Shown: positions 32,884 to 41,812, numbered from the stretch's first letter. The stretch: DNA of 51,970 bases from Mycobacterium sp. WUMAC-067 (GCF_020217485.1 NZ_JAEKMI010000033.1:1-51970), one strand, 5' to 3'. Program-made: numbers and translations. Notes: generated from the sequence alone by a model not told the origin.

Positions 32884-33774
32884 CTAGCCGCGTGAGAGGA
32901 ACGCCAGCACGGTGCTTTCGAACGCCTCTTTGGCCTCGATCATCGCCCAGTGCCCCGAGTTGGGGAAGATGTGCAGCTCCGCGTTGGGAATGGTGCGCAT
33001 CGGGATGAGGGCCATATCGGGCGGGCTCACCCGGTCGTCGCGCCCCCAGGTCAGCAGGGTGGGCGCGGTGAGCTTGTGCATGGTCGCCCACGGCAGCGGC
33101 CGGTCGGAGGCGGCCAGCGCGGCGTTCATCCCGGCGAACGCCGCCTTGCCGTACATGCGTCGCGCCGCGGCCAGGGTGTCGGGGTCCGTGGCCAGCTGCC
33201 AGCGCTCCTCGATCAGCTGCTCGGTGACCAGCCCCTGGTCGTAGACCATCGATTTGAGCCAGTCGACCAGGCGTTGCCGGGTCGGGTCTTCGACGAATTC
33301 CTGCAGCAGCCGGATGCCTTCGCTGGGGCTAGGGCTGAAGATGTTGGTGCCGATCCCACCGATGGTCACCAGCCGATCGACGCGGTCGGGATTGTGGGTG
33401 GCGAAGTTGATGCCCACACCGCCGCCCATCGAGTTGCCGACGATGTGCACCTTGGCGACGCCGAGCGCGTCCAACAATGGCGATACGGTGCCGAACGCGG
33501 TCACCATCGGGTGGCCGCCGAAGTCGTCGCTGACCCCGAACCCCGGGAATTCCAGGATCAGACAGCGGAACCGCTCGGCGAAGGCCGGCAGCACCCCGCG
33601 GAAGTTGCGCCACCCGGTGACACCGGGCCCCGAGCCGTGCAGGAACAGCAGCACCGGGGCGGAATCGCCGCCCCCGCTGTCGTAGTAGCGCAAAGCGCCC
33701 TTTTCCGTGCTGATTTCACGCAGGTCGTGCTCTGCGATGGTCGTCTGTCCAAAAGTGTCTGCCACGGATGTCAC
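32884..33774 (-). CDS. hsaD: HsaD/BphD-like meta-cleavage product hydrolase (alpha/beta hydrolase)
   Basis: 296 residues from GTG 33774. LFLHGSGPGVTGWRNF supplies the oxyanion hole, Ser115 lies in VGNSMGGG, Asp247 in WGRDDRVSP and His275 in NSGHWAMIE, the order of C-C bond hydrolases acting on ring-cleavage products. M. tuberculosis HsaD hydrolyses 4,9-DSHA made by HsaC. Here it is about 8 kb from the HsaC-like gene and next to a WS/DGAT. GTG at 33765 is an alternative start. The frame is open through the neighbouring gene, but that part is shadow sequence. Confidence 0.87.
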   Translation of the reverse strand: MTSVADTFGQTTIAEHDLREISTEKGALRYYDSGGGDSAPVLLFLHGSGPGVTGWRNFRGVLPAFAERFRCLILEFPGFGVSDDFGGHPMVTAFGTVSPLLDALGVAKVHIVGNSMGGGVGINFATHNPDRVDRLVTIGGIGTNIFSPSPSEGIRLLQEFVEDPTRQRLVDWLKSMVYDQGLVTEQLIEERWQLATDPDTLAAARRMYGKAAFAGMNAALAASDRPLPWATMHKLTAPTLLTWGRDDRVSPPDMALIPMRTIPNAELHIFPNSGHWAMIEAKEAFESTVLAFLSRG

Positions 33775-33827
33775 CCTGCCATGCCGCGGCGGCGGGATGG
33801 GGAAGGGTTCCGCTGAACGGGCGGCGG

Positions 33828-35216
33828 TCAGGTTCCGCGGACCGGCGCGCTCGAATTGATCAGCTCTTTGAGGGCGGCGGGGAACGCGTCGGCCAGGTCC
33901 CACAGGTCGGGCACGAGATCGGGGCAGGAAATGATGCCGACGCCGAGACGGCCCCCCAGCGACATCACGGTGATATTGAGCCCGGCGCCGGCGATGATCG
34001 GACCCAGCGGGTACATCGCGTCGAGCCGGCAACCCAGGAAGTAGAGCTGGTCTCGTGGCCCGGCCACGTTCGACATCACCAGGTTGTGCGGCGGCTTCTC
34101 GGGCAGCGGGATGCGGGGCAGCAATTTCATCGCGGCGCCGAACATGGTCTGCCCGGCCACTTGCGTCCAGTCCTGCAGCAGCGACGGGCCCATCGCCGCG
34201 GCGTGGTCCTTGGCCGCGGCGTTCCCGGCGGCAATGCTGGTGAGTCGTTCGACGGGGTCGGCGATGTGGGTTTCGAGCCGGCACAGCATCCAGGTCGTCT
34301 GGTTGCGGCCCGGCCGCGACGACTTGCCGCGGACGGACACCGGCACGCTGGCGACCAGAGGGATGGCCGGTAGGGCGTGGCGGTCCAGAAAGAACTGCCG
34401 CAGCGCCCCCGCACACATCGCCGTCACCACGTCGTTGACGGTCACCCCGAACCGCGCTTTGACGGTTTTGATGTCGTCGAGGTCCACGCCGGCCAGGGCG
34501 ACGTTGCGGCGCCGGGTGAAACGGCCGTTGAACGCCGTCGGCGGCGCCGCGAACGGGGCCGCCATCGTGTGGCCGCCGCCGCGGGCGCGCAGGACCGTCT
34601 GCGCCAGCGTCAGCGCCGTGGCCGGCACCACCCTGGCCAGGCGCCACGGCCGCAACGCCGCCCCGATCAGACCGCTGGCGGCGATCTGCAGGGGATTCGC
34701 CGCGCCGGTGCGGGCGGCCGGTTTCGGCGGCGGGCCGTCGGGCGCGGCGCTGCACAACTGCGCGAGCAGGTTGGCACCGCCCACGCCATCGACCACCGCG
34801 TGGTGGGCCTTGAGGACGACGGACAGCGCGTCGCCGCGCAGGCCTTCGAGCACCCACATTTCCCACAGCGGACGATCGCGATCGAGCGCAAGCCCGGCGA
34901 CGTGGCCGCAGATATCCGCCAGTTCTTCGGGTCCGCCGGGCGAGGGCAGGGCGACGCGGTGTAGGTGGCGAGCCAGATCGAACCGGTCGTCGTCCACCCA
35001 GACCGGATGGTCGAAGTTCAGTTGGTTGTCGGCCAGCTTGAGGCGGAATTCCGGCACGGCGTCAACCCGCTCCGCCAGCGCTTCACGAAAACGCGCGAAG
35101 CTATACCCGCCCGGCGCGGTCGTCGGGTCGAGCTCCAGGACGCAGCAAACATTCAACGGCTGCGTCGGTGATTCGAGGTACAAGAAGAACGCATCTAGCC
35201 CGCTGAGTCGTTGCAT
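33828..35216 (-). CDS. Wax ester synthase/diacylglycerol acyltransferase (WS/DGAT)
   Basis: 462 residues, the usual length of mycobacterial Tgs proteins. The catalytic HHAVVDG is at about 137-143, PLNV near the N terminus, and VVTAMCAGALR and PVSVRGKSS in the C-terminal half. It esterifies diacylglycerol or alcohols with acyl-CoA to make storage triacylglycerol or wax. It is often membrane-associated without transmembrane helices. ATG at 35216 has no strong ribosome binding site. Two tandem TGACC-N3-GGTCA palindromes lie 27-54 bases upstream, suggesting tight regulation. Confidence 0.93.
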   Translation of the reverse strand: MQRLSGLDAFFLYLESPTQPLNVCCVLELDPTTAPGGYSFARFREALAERVDAVPEFRLKLADNQLNFDHPVWVDDDRFDLARHLHRVALPSPGGPEELADICGHVAGLALDRDRPLWEMWVLEGLRGDALSVVLKAHHAVVDGVGGANLLAQLCSAAPDGPPPKPAARTGAANPLQIAASGLIGAALRPWRLARVVPATALTLAQTVLRARGGGHTMAAPFAAPPTAFNGRFTRRRNVALAGVDLDDIKTVKARFGVTVNDVVTAMCAGALRQFFLDRHALPAIPLVASVPVSVRGKSSRPGRNQTTWMLCRLETHIADPVERLTSIAAGNAAAKDHAAAMGPSLLQDWTQVAGQTMFGAAMKLLPRIPLPEKPPHNLVMSNVAGPRDQLYFLGCRLDAMYPLGPIIAGAGLNITVMSLGGRLGVGIISCPDLVPDLWDLADAFPAALKELINSSAPVRGT

Positions 35217-35242
35217 ATCTGCTCGTCTCTTGTATGTGGCTC

Positions 35243-35270
35243 TGACCGCTGGTCACATGACCATCGGTCA
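35243..35270. promoter_or_regulatory. Tandem palindromes TGACC-N3-GGTCA upstream of WS/DGAT
   Basis: Two perfect 5-3-5 inverted repeats, TGACCGCTGGTCA (35243-35255) and TGACCATCGGTCA (35258-35270), are separated by CA, with centres 15 bases apart. They lie 27 bases upstream of the WS/DGAT start. Conserved arms with differing centres is what a repressor or activator site looks like, so cooperative binding of two dimers is likely. I cannot name the regulator. Confidence 0.65.
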
Positions 35271-35469
35271 TCCCAGGCCCGCTGACGGGACGCCCGCTCG
35301 GTGCGACCGCAATGTGTTGGTGTGACATTTATCTGTAGCCGGTGAGGGGCTTTCGGCAAACATCTCGCCGGCACAGTGTTCGAAGCCGCCCCCCGGCGTC
35401 CCGGTGCGATACGAAAACGCCACGCGGCCAAAGTCTTTGACCAGGCCGAGACGACGACGTCGCGGAGTG

Positions 35470-35904
35470 CTAGCGGGCCATCGCCGAGTCGGGCGCTGCC
35501 CAGTCGGTCGACACCTGGCGGTGCTTGATCAGCCAGGTGTCGTCCTCGGGCACCAGGATGTCGCGGTAGCGGCCGCAATGGTCGAGGCCGATATGGGTGA
35601 CCACGGTGAAGTACGACCTGACGCGCGCCTGGCCGGGTGCCAGCTCGGTGAACGACACGTTGGCGACGTTGTGGCGCACAAGGGGTTTGACGCCCACGTC
35701 GACGGCGAGGTTTCCGGTGACACCGCCCAGGAACTCCGCGATCGCCGATCGCCCGCGCAGTGGGTCGAATCCCCGTATCTCGAGGACACCGTCCGAGCAG
35801 AATGTCTCCGCGAGGGCGTCGAGCGCACCGGCGTCGCCGGACCAGTTGTAGCGCGCCAAGGTGTCGCGGATCTGCTCGCGGGCCACCAGCTCCCACATTT
35901 CCAC
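35470..35904 (-). CDS. NTF2-like (SnoaL-fold) protein
   Basis: 144 residues from GTG 35904, which has GGAGGAG 8 bases upstream; ATG at 35898 is an alternative. VAREQIRDTLARYNWSGDAGALDALAETFCSDGVLEIRG is the typical N-terminal part, then RSAIAEFLGG and HIGLDHCGRYRDILV. Catalytic residues cannot be named. It is transcribed toward WS/DGAT, 253 bases away, and is divergent from csbD. It is the fourth member of this fold in the window. Confidence 0.82.
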   Translation of the reverse strand: MEMWELVAREQIRDTLARYNWSGDAGALDALAETFCSDGVLEIRGFDPLRGRSAIAEFLGGVTGNLAVDVGVKPLVRHNVANVSFTELAPGQARVRSYFTVVTHIGLDHCGRYRDILVPEDDTWLIKHRQVSTDWAAPDSAMAR

Positions 35905-36022
35905 TGTTACGGCTCCTCCCGCCGGTCCCTTGCCAAACATCCTGAACGGCAAGGCAATTAAACGGAGCTGCCCGCGGTCTCGCCCGCCCGCCGCATCGCC
36001 GCTGTGGCGAAGGCTACTCCGA

Positions 36023-36049
36023 GGTTTTGGGAGCCGGCCGGTTGGGCAA
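36023..36049 (+). promoter_or_regulatory. SigF-type promoter candidate for the CsbD gene
   Basis: GGTTTT (36023-36028) and GGGCAA (36044-36049) are separated by 15 bases, close to the mycobacterial SigF consensus GGTTT/GTTT, 15-17 bases, GGGTA. The site is 39 bases upstream of the CsbD start codon. CsbD genes are general stress-controlled (SigB) in Bacillus, so this regulation makes sense. The match is by eye. Confidence 0.5.
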
Positions 36050-36088
36050 TAAGTGCTGAGCAAGACGCACGACACGGAGGGAGTACCT

Positions 36089-36322
36089 ATGTCGGACAAG
36101 AGCGGTCCCGAGGAAGCCATCAAGGGCGTCGTCGAGGGAGTCAAGGGCAAGGTGAAGGAAGTCGCCGGCGCGGTCGCCGGACGTGACGACCTGATGCGCG
36201 AAGGCCAGGCCCAGCAGGACAAGGCCGACGCGCAGCGCGAGGCCGCCAAGAAGGAGGCCGAGGCCGAAAGCGCCCGAAAGGCCGCCGAGATCAACGAAGC
36301 TCGCCAGAAAGCCGAACAATAG
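36089..36322 (+). CDS. CsbD-like protein (mycobacterial microaggregate-binding protein type)
   Basis: 77 residues, highly charged and almost entirely helical. The N-terminal part EEAIKGVVEGVKGKVKEVAGAVAGRDDLMREG is the CsbD motif, followed by a lysine/glutamate/alanine-rich coiled-coil-like tail. ATG at 36089 has GGAGGGAG 5 bases upstream. CsbD-family proteins are small stress-induced proteins of unclear activity; mycobacterial versions are annotated as microaggregate-binding protein 1. A SigF-like promoter lies 40-66 bases upstream. Confidence 0.88.
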   Translation: MSDKSGPEEAIKGVVEGVKGKVKEVAGAVAGRDDLMREGQAQQDKADAQREAAKKEAEAESARKAAEINEARQKAEQ

Positions 36323-36457
36323 CGGCAGTCCCCGCGACGCTTCGCGACCCGCCGCCCGGCAACGCGGTGATCGACGGCATCCGGTGACGATCATCGGCGA
36401 TCAAGCCGGATTCCGTCCCGCACAAGCGCTTCGAGGCCGGCGGCGTACGAAAGACCC

Positions 36458-37303
36458 TCAGGGGTCGACGGGCCGATTCGTCCACTCGCGGCCGGGCCGG
36501 CGTGCCGAGCGGAACCATCCGCCGGCCGCGCCGGTGCCGCCGTCGGTCGCAATGGTGTGGCCCGTAACGAACGACGACAGGTCCGAGGCCAGAAACAGGA
36601 TCACGTTGGCCTGATCCTCGGGCACGCCCATCCGACCGACCGGCACCCACTGCGGCCATCGCGTCTGCTCCTCGGGCGAAAGCCATTGCGAGTAGGGCAC
36701 TTGAAGGGACTCGGTGACGTCGGGCGCGATCGCGTTGACCCGCACGCCGTGGATGCCCACTTGCACGGCGAGGCTCCGAGTGAACGCGATCAGGCCGGCT
36801 TTGAACGCGGCATACACCGGATCCTCCGGGTAACCGCGCAGCCCCTCGACCGACGAGACGTTCACGATCGCGCCGGCGTGCCGGTCTACCATGGCGGGCA
36901 GGAACGCCCGCGTGAGCAGGAAAACGTGGTGCAGGTTGATTCGGTAGAGCTCATCCCAGAGCTGCGGGTCGGTGTCGGCGAAGTTCCCGGGGTGGCGCAG
37001 CCAGTGGCCCACGTTGTTGACCAGCACGTCGACCCGGCCATACCCATCTAGCACCGTTCGGGCCAGGCGGGTGACGTGGTCGGGGGCCCGGACGTCGGTG
37101 ATGACCGCCCGCGCGGACCCGCCGGAGGCCGTGATGGCGTCGGCGGTCGCATCGGCCAGCTCGCCGTCGATATCCGCGATCACGACGTGGGCGCCGTGGC
37201 GGGCGAAGAGCCGCGCGGTGGCCGCGCCGATGCCGCCGCCACCGCCCGTCACGACCGCCACCCGGCCGGCCAGCAACAGGTCCGGATGCTGTGCGTGTGT
37301 CAT
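36458..37303 (-). CDS. Short-chain dehydrogenase/reductase
   Basis: 281 residues. VTGGGGGIGAATA, Asp in IADIDG (NAD preference), NNVGHWLRHPGNF, NVSSVEG and the active site YAAFKAG. The end VTGHTIATDGGTGAAGGWFRSARR is typical for SDRs of the glucose dehydrogenase-like group. ATG at 37303 is not preceded by a clear ribosome binding site. It is divergent from the esterase gene and shares a 197-base intergenic region with a dyad. The substrate is unknown. Confidence 0.87.
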   Translation of the reverse strand: MTHAQHPDLLLAGRVAVVTGGGGGIGAATARLFARHGAHVVIADIDGELADATADAITASGGSARAVITDVRAPDHVTRLARTVLDGYGRVDVLVNNVGHWLRHPGNFADTDPQLWDELYRINLHHVFLLTRAFLPAMVDRHAGAIVNVSSVEGLRGYPEDPVYAAFKAGLIAFTRSLAVQVGIHGVRVNAIAPDVTESLQVPYSQWLSPEEQTRWPQWVPVGRMGVPEDQANVILFLASDLSSFVTGHTIATDGGTGAAGGWFRSARRPGREWTNRPVDP

Positions 37304-37411
37304 CGCTCATATCTTGGGCCACTCGGCGGGCCGGCCCACACCCGGTCCGGCCCCGATCGGCCCGCGCGACAACCGCAAACGGGATCAGGCAGTGGTACCC
37401 ATCTCTGCGGC

Positions 37412-37442
37412 CAGCAAACAGTGACGTATGCGACGTTTGCTG
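37412..37442. promoter_or_regulatory. Dyad CAGCAAAC-N15-GTTTGCTG in the SDR/esterase divergent region
   Basis: The two 8-base arms at 37412-37419 and 37435-37442 are perfectly complementary and separated by 15 bases. The element lies 109 bases upstream of the SDR start and 59 bases upstream of the esterase start. The arm spacing is compatible with one dimeric regulator contacting successive major grooves, so it is a reasonable operator for one or both genes. Confidence 0.45.
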
Positions 37443-37500
37443 CGCGCTGCATCGGCCGGTATGCCGGGTATCCGGTGTCCACTTGAGGAGTTGATGACAC

Positions 37501-38556
37501 ATGGTGAGCACAATCGATCCGGCCCGCATATTGCCGAGCGTGGCGACGACGCGGCGCATGCATCATCGGCATAGCCCGCAGTCGGTTGCCGTCTCGCTCG
37601 CCAGCCGCCTGATCGTGAAGAACGCCGTGCGCGCCTGGGCCATGACGCCCAACCTGCACTGGCCGCTCGAGTACGTCGACGATTTCGCCGGGATGTTTCC
37701 CCGCCTCGGCTCCGGGGCGAGCACCGAGCAGGTTCGTCTTGAGCACTGCGCCGCCGAGTGGGTCCGCGCTCCCGGCGTCTCGGGGGACCGGGCCATCCTG
37801 TATCTGCACGGCGGCGCGTTCCTCACCTGCGGCCTCAACACGCATCGCTCGATGGTGACTCGCTTGTCCAAGGAGGCCGACGCCGCCGTGCTCGCCGTCG
37901 CGTACCGGAAGTTGCCCGCGCATCAGATCACCGATGCCATCGACGATGGGATCAGCGGCCTGCGGTGGCTGCAGGATCGCGGCTACGACGGCGACCGGGT
38001 CGTCGTGGCCGGGGACTCGGCCGGGGGATACCTGGCGTTCATGACCACGCTGTCGGCGATTCGCGACGACGTCATGGAGCCGGCCGGGGTTGCGACCATC
38101 TCGCCGTTCACCGACGCGGACCCGGCACGAAAGCTCAAGCACCGCAACGCACGCAAGTGCTCGATGTTCACCCGCCGCGCCTTCTCGAGGTTCGCTCAGT
38201 ACCTCGGCGACCAGCAGGTCGTCGAAGGCCGGGGCGAGTCCACGGTCGCCTCGCCCGTGGACGCCGACCTGTCGTCTTTGCCGCCGGTGACCATCCACGC
38301 AAGCTCGGACGAATTGTTGCTCGCCGACGCCGAACTGATGGCGAAGCGCCTGGAAGCCAGCGGGATCCGCTGCGATCTGCACCTCTGGGACGGCCAAATT
38401 CACGATTTCCCGCTGGCCGCCGACATCTTGCCGGAGGGCCGACGCGCCATCAAATACCTCGGGGACTTCGTCAAAGACGTCACCCCGGTCAGGGACGCGG
38501 TCCGGAGAAAGGTCCGGAACGCGCGCCGCCTGCGCAACGCCGCGGCGGCGGGTTGA
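37501..38556 (+). CDS. Alpha/beta hydrolase, Lip-type esterase (HSL family)
   Basis: 351 residues. HGGAF at 103-107, Ser173 in GDSAGG, an Asp in SSDELLLADAELM and His in QIHDFPL complete the triad. The N-terminal region of about 90 residues and a basic C-terminal tail of about 25 residues (KVRNARRLRNAA) extend the core. The basic tail could contact membrane or nucleic acid. ATG 37501 has GAGGAG 10 bases upstream. It may hydrolyse short acyl esters; which Lip gene it matches cannot be said. It has no signal peptide. Confidence 0.88.
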   Translation: MVSTIDPARILPSVATTRRMHHRHSPQSVAVSLASRLIVKNAVRAWAMTPNLHWPLEYVDDFAGMFPRLGSGASTEQVRLEHCAAEWVRAPGVSGDRAILYLHGGAFLTCGLNTHRSMVTRLSKEADAAVLAVAYRKLPAHQITDAIDDGISGLRWLQDRGYDGDRVVVAGDSAGGYLAFMTTLSAIRDDVMEPAGVATISPFTDADPARKLKHRNARKCSMFTRRAFSRFAQYLGDQQVVEGRGESTVASPVDADLSSLPPVTIHASSDELLLADAELMAKRLEASGIRCDLHLWDGQIHDFPLAADILPEGRRAIKYLGDFVKDVTPVRDAVRRKVRNARRLRNAAAAG

Positions 38557-38717
38557 AGACGACGAAAGTAATTGTGCCGCAGTCTGATTCGATGGACGGT
38601 GTCCGTCCTCGATCGCGGGCGCTGCGGTTGCTTCACGCTGCCGGTGCCGGCCGGCGGCGGTGGCCGGGGACGGGACGCAGCGCGTAAGTCGCGCCGCTGC
38701 CGTTACAGTTGGTCCTG

Positions 38718-41387
38718 ATGAGCCCACCAGCCCCGCCTGCGCTGACCGTGCGGTACGAGGGAGCCGAACGCACCTTCGCGCCAGGCAACGACGTAGTGAT
38801 CGGGCGTGACCTTCGTGCGGACGTCCGCGTCGCCCACCCGCTGATCTCCCGCACCCACCTCATCGTGAGGTATGACCAGGGCCGATGGATCGCCGTCGAC
38901 AACGGCAGCCTCAACGGCCTTTACGTGAACAACCGCCGCGTCCCGGTCATCGACATCCAGGACGGGCAGCGCGTCAACGTCGGCAATCCGGACGGCCCGG
39001 CGCTGACCTTCGAGGTCGGCCGTCACCAGGGTTCGGCCGGGCGGCCGCCGCTGACGACGTCGATACCGATCGTCGGCGCGTCCAGCGCGCCACCGGTGGG
39101 GGCGCCGCAGGGCCCGCCCACCGGCACCCGCCACCCCGCCCAGCCTCAGCAGCCGGCGTCGGCCTCGTTCCGTCACCCGGCCCATCCGCCCACCGCAACA
39201 CAGCCCAGCCAGCCGCCCAGCGGGCCCATCCCGAGCCAGCCGTCGGGCCCGCAGCCCCGCTATCCGACCAGCGGCCCCCTCGCCGCGCCGCCCAGCGCAG
39301 CCCAGCCCGCACCGCAGATCTACCGGGCGCCGTCGGCGCACGCGGCCCCGCCCACCACCGCGCAGCCGGCGGCATCCCAGACGGGCCGCATCGGCGGTGA
39401 CTCGTCGAACATCGCGACCTCGATGATGAAGATCCTGCGGCCGGGCAAGGCCGGGCTGGAGTCGACACCGGGCGCGATCACGATCGGCCGCGCCAACGAC
39501 AACGACATCGTCATCCCCGAGGTCCTCGCGTCACGCCACCACGCCACCCTGATCCCGGCGCTCGGCGGCACCGAGATCCACGACAACCGCAGCATCAACG
39601 GCACGTTCGTCAACGGCGCCCGGGTCGATTCGGCCGTGCTGCGCGACGGCGACGTCGTCACGATCGGCAACATCGACCTCGTCTTTCACGGCGGCACCCT
39701 GGCCCGCCGCGACCAGACCGCCACCGAGACGCGCACCGGTGGCCTCGACGTGCGCGGGGTGACCTGGACGATCGAGAACACCAAGACGCTGCTGGACAAC
39801 ATCTCGCTGACCGCGCTGCCCGGGACGTTGACGGCGATCATCGGGCCGTCCGGCGCCGGCAAATCGACGTTCGCGCGGCTGGTCGCCGGGTACACGCACC
39901 CCACCACGGGCACCGTGGCGTTCGAGGGCCACAACGTCCACGCCGAGTACGCCTCGCTGCGCAGCCGAATCGGGATGGTGCCGCAGGACGACGTGGTGCA
40001 CGGGCAGCTGACCGTTCAGCAGGCGTTGATGTACGCCGCCGAGCTGCGCCTGCCGCCGGACACCACCAAGGACGACCGCGCCCAGGTGGTGGCCCGGGTG
40101 CTCGAGGAACTCGAGATGACCCAGCACCTGCACACGCGGGTCGACAAGCTGTCCGGCGGCCAGCGCAAGCGCGCCTCGGTGGCGCTGGAGTTGCTCACCG
40201 GGCCGTCGCTGCTGATCCTCGACGAACCGACGTCCGGGCTGGACCCGGCGCTGGACCGGCAGGTGATGACCATGCTGCGGCAGCTGGCCGACGCCGGCCG
40301 GGTGGTGCTCGTCGTCACCCACTCGCTGACCTACCTGGACGTCTGCGACCAGGTGCTCCTGCTCGCCCCCGGCGGCAAGACGGCGTTCAGCGGGCCGCCC
40401 AGCCAGATCGGCCCCGCCATGGGCACCACCAACTGGGCCGACATCTTCAGCACCGTCGCCAACGACCCCGACGGCTCCCGGGCGCGCTACCTGGCCCGCA
40501 CGGGCCCGGCCCCGGCGCCGCCGCCGGCGGAGAAACCCGCCGAACTGGGCGACCCCTCACACACCAGCCTGTTCCGGCAGTTCTCCACGATCGCCCGGCG
40601 CCAGATGCGGCTGATCATCTCGGATCGCGGTTACTTCGTGTTCCTGGCGTTGCTGCCGTTCATCATGGGTTCGCTGTCGATGTCGGTGCCCGGTGATGTC
40701 GGCTTCGGCATCCCGAACCCGATGGGTGCGGCACCCAACGAGCCGGGCCAGATCCTGGTGCTGCTGAACGTCGGCGCGGTGTTCATGGGCACCGCGCTCA
40801 CCATCCGCGATCTCATCGGCGAACGCGCGATCTTCTTGCGCGAGCAGGCGGTTGGCCTGTCCACGTCGGCGTACCTGTTGGCGAAGGTGTGCGTCTACAC
40901 GGTGTTCGCGATCGTCCAGTCGGCGATCGTGAGCATCATCGCGGTGCTCGGCAAGGGCGCGCCGACCCAGGGTGCGGTGGCGCTGGGCAAGCCCGCCCTG
41001 GAGTTGTTCGTCGACGTCGCGCTGACGTGCGTCGCCTCCGCCATGCTCGGGCTGGCGCTGTCGGCGGTCGCCAAGTCCAACGAGCAGATCATGCCCCTGC
41101 TGGTGGTGGCCGTCATGTCGCAGCTGGTGTTCTCCGGCGGGATGATCCCGGTGACCGGCCGGGTGGGCCTGGATCAGATGGCCTGGGCCACGCCCGCCCG
41201 ATGGGGGTTCGCGGCGTCGGCGTCCACCGCCGACCTGACCAAGCTGGTGCCGGGCCCCCTGACCCCGAAGGATTCGCACTGGCAGCACACGCCGGCCGCA
41301 TGGTGGTTCGACGTCGGCATGCTGGCGCTCATCAGCGCCGTCTATCTGGGTTTCGTGCGCTGGAAGATTCGCCTCAAGGGCGGCTGA
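38718..41387 (+). CDS. FHA-domain ABC exporter, Rv1747 orthologue
   Basis: 889 residues (Rv1747: 865 as I recall) with near-complete sequence agreement by memory. FHA-1 (about 8-100) has Gly29-Arg30 and Ser44-Arg-Thr-His47. A Pro/Gln/Ser-rich linker spans 103-225. FHA-2 has Gly-Arg 257-258 and Ser-Arg-His-His 272-275. The nucleotide-binding domain has Walker A GPSGAGKST 376-384, LSGGQRKR and LLILDEPTSGLDPALD. A C-terminal membrane domain of about six helices ends WKIRLKGG. Rv1747 exports lipo-oligosaccharide (LOS/PIM) under phosphorylation by PknF, but no kinase gene lies upstream here. ATG 38718 is chosen over TTG 38709. Confidence 0.95.
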   Translation: MSPPAPPALTVRYEGAERTFAPGNDVVIGRDLRADVRVAHPLISRTHLIVRYDQGRWIAVDNGSLNGLYVNNRRVPVIDIQDGQRVNVGNPDGPALTFEVGRHQGSAGRPPLTTSIPIVGASSAPPVGAPQGPPTGTRHPAQPQQPASASFRHPAHPPTATQPSQPPSGPIPSQPSGPQPRYPTSGPLAAPPSAAQPAPQIYRAPSAHAAPPTTAQPAASQTGRIGGDSSNIATSMMKILRPGKAGLESTPGAITIGRANDNDIVIPEVLASRHHATLIPALGGTEIHDNRSINGTFVNGARVDSAVLRDGDVVTIGNIDLVFHGGTLARRDQTATETRTGGLDVRGVTWTIENTKTLLDNISLTALPGTLTAIIGPSGAGKSTFARLVAGYTHPTTGTVAFEGHNVHAEYASLRSRIGMVPQDDVVHGQLTVQQALMYAAELRLPPDTTKDDRAQVVARVLEELEMTQHLHTRVDKLSGGQRKRASVALELLTGPSLLILDEPTSGLDPALDRQVMTMLRQLADAGRVVLVVTHSLTYLDVCDQVLLLAPGGKTAFSGPPSQIGPAMGTTNWADIFSTVANDPDGSRARYLARTGPAPAPPPAEKPAELGDPSHTSLFRQFSTIARRQMRLIISDRGYFVFLALLPFIMGSLSMSVPGDVGFGIPNPMGAAPNEPGQILVLLNVGAVFMGTALTIRDLIGERAIFLREQAVGLSTSAYLLAKVCVYTVFAIVQSAIVSIIAVLGKGAPTQGAVALGKPALELFVDVALTCVASAMLGLALSAVAKSNEQIMPLLVVAVMSQLVFSGGMIPVTGRVGLDQMAWATPARWGFAASASTADLTKLVPGPLTPKDSHWQHTPAAWWFDVGMLALISAVYLGFVRWKIRLKGG

Positions 41388-41406
41388 TCGCGCGCGGCCG
41401 CGTCCG

Positions 41407-41571
41407 TCAGGCGCCCTTGCGGACCACTTGGTCGGCCGCGGCGCGCATGCGATCGGACAATTGCAAGAGATTGTGCTCGCCCACGCCCAGGGGAAGGGTG
41501 TACGCCAGCTGCCTCAACTCGACGGCGTAGTTGCGCAAATCTTCGCGGAGGCGCATCTCAACTGTGGGCAT
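41407..41571 (-). CDS. Small 54-residue protein, function unknown
   Basis: MPTVEMRLREDLRNYAVELR begins a 54-residue, largely helical protein containing YTLPLGVGEHNLLQLSDRM and ending in RKGA. GAGGGAG lies 5 bases before ATG 41571, which supports real translation. The longer frame upstream of that start runs through a non-coding region and is shadow sequence. It converges on the exporter gene, 19 bases away. I do not recognise the family. Confidence 0.6.
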   Translation of the reverse strand: MPTVEMRLREDLRNYAVELRQLAYTLPLGVGEHNLLQLSDRMRAAADQVVRKGA

Positions 41572-41812
41572 GATTTCTCCCTCGGGCTGGGCAGAATGCC
41601 TGGTCCGCGTCGACCAACCAATCCGAGAATCTTCGCAGCCTTTCGCCGAATCCGCCAGAGCGTCGGCGGGTCTTAACAGCGGATTTACAGTCGGAGCCCC
41701 GGCCGTTCGCGACGGACGCACCGGAGAATGCCACGCGTGATCTCGCGCCGGCGTTACGCTGACGCTGCCCGATGTAAGGCCTCGAGGCTGCGAGAAAGGC
41801 ACAGGCGCCGGA

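Noticed and set aside
33775..34866. In-frame extension of the HsaD-like gene by about 360 residues
   Set aside because: The added part lies antiparallel in frame within the WS/DGAT gene, is arginine-rich and has no homology; the family starts near 33774.
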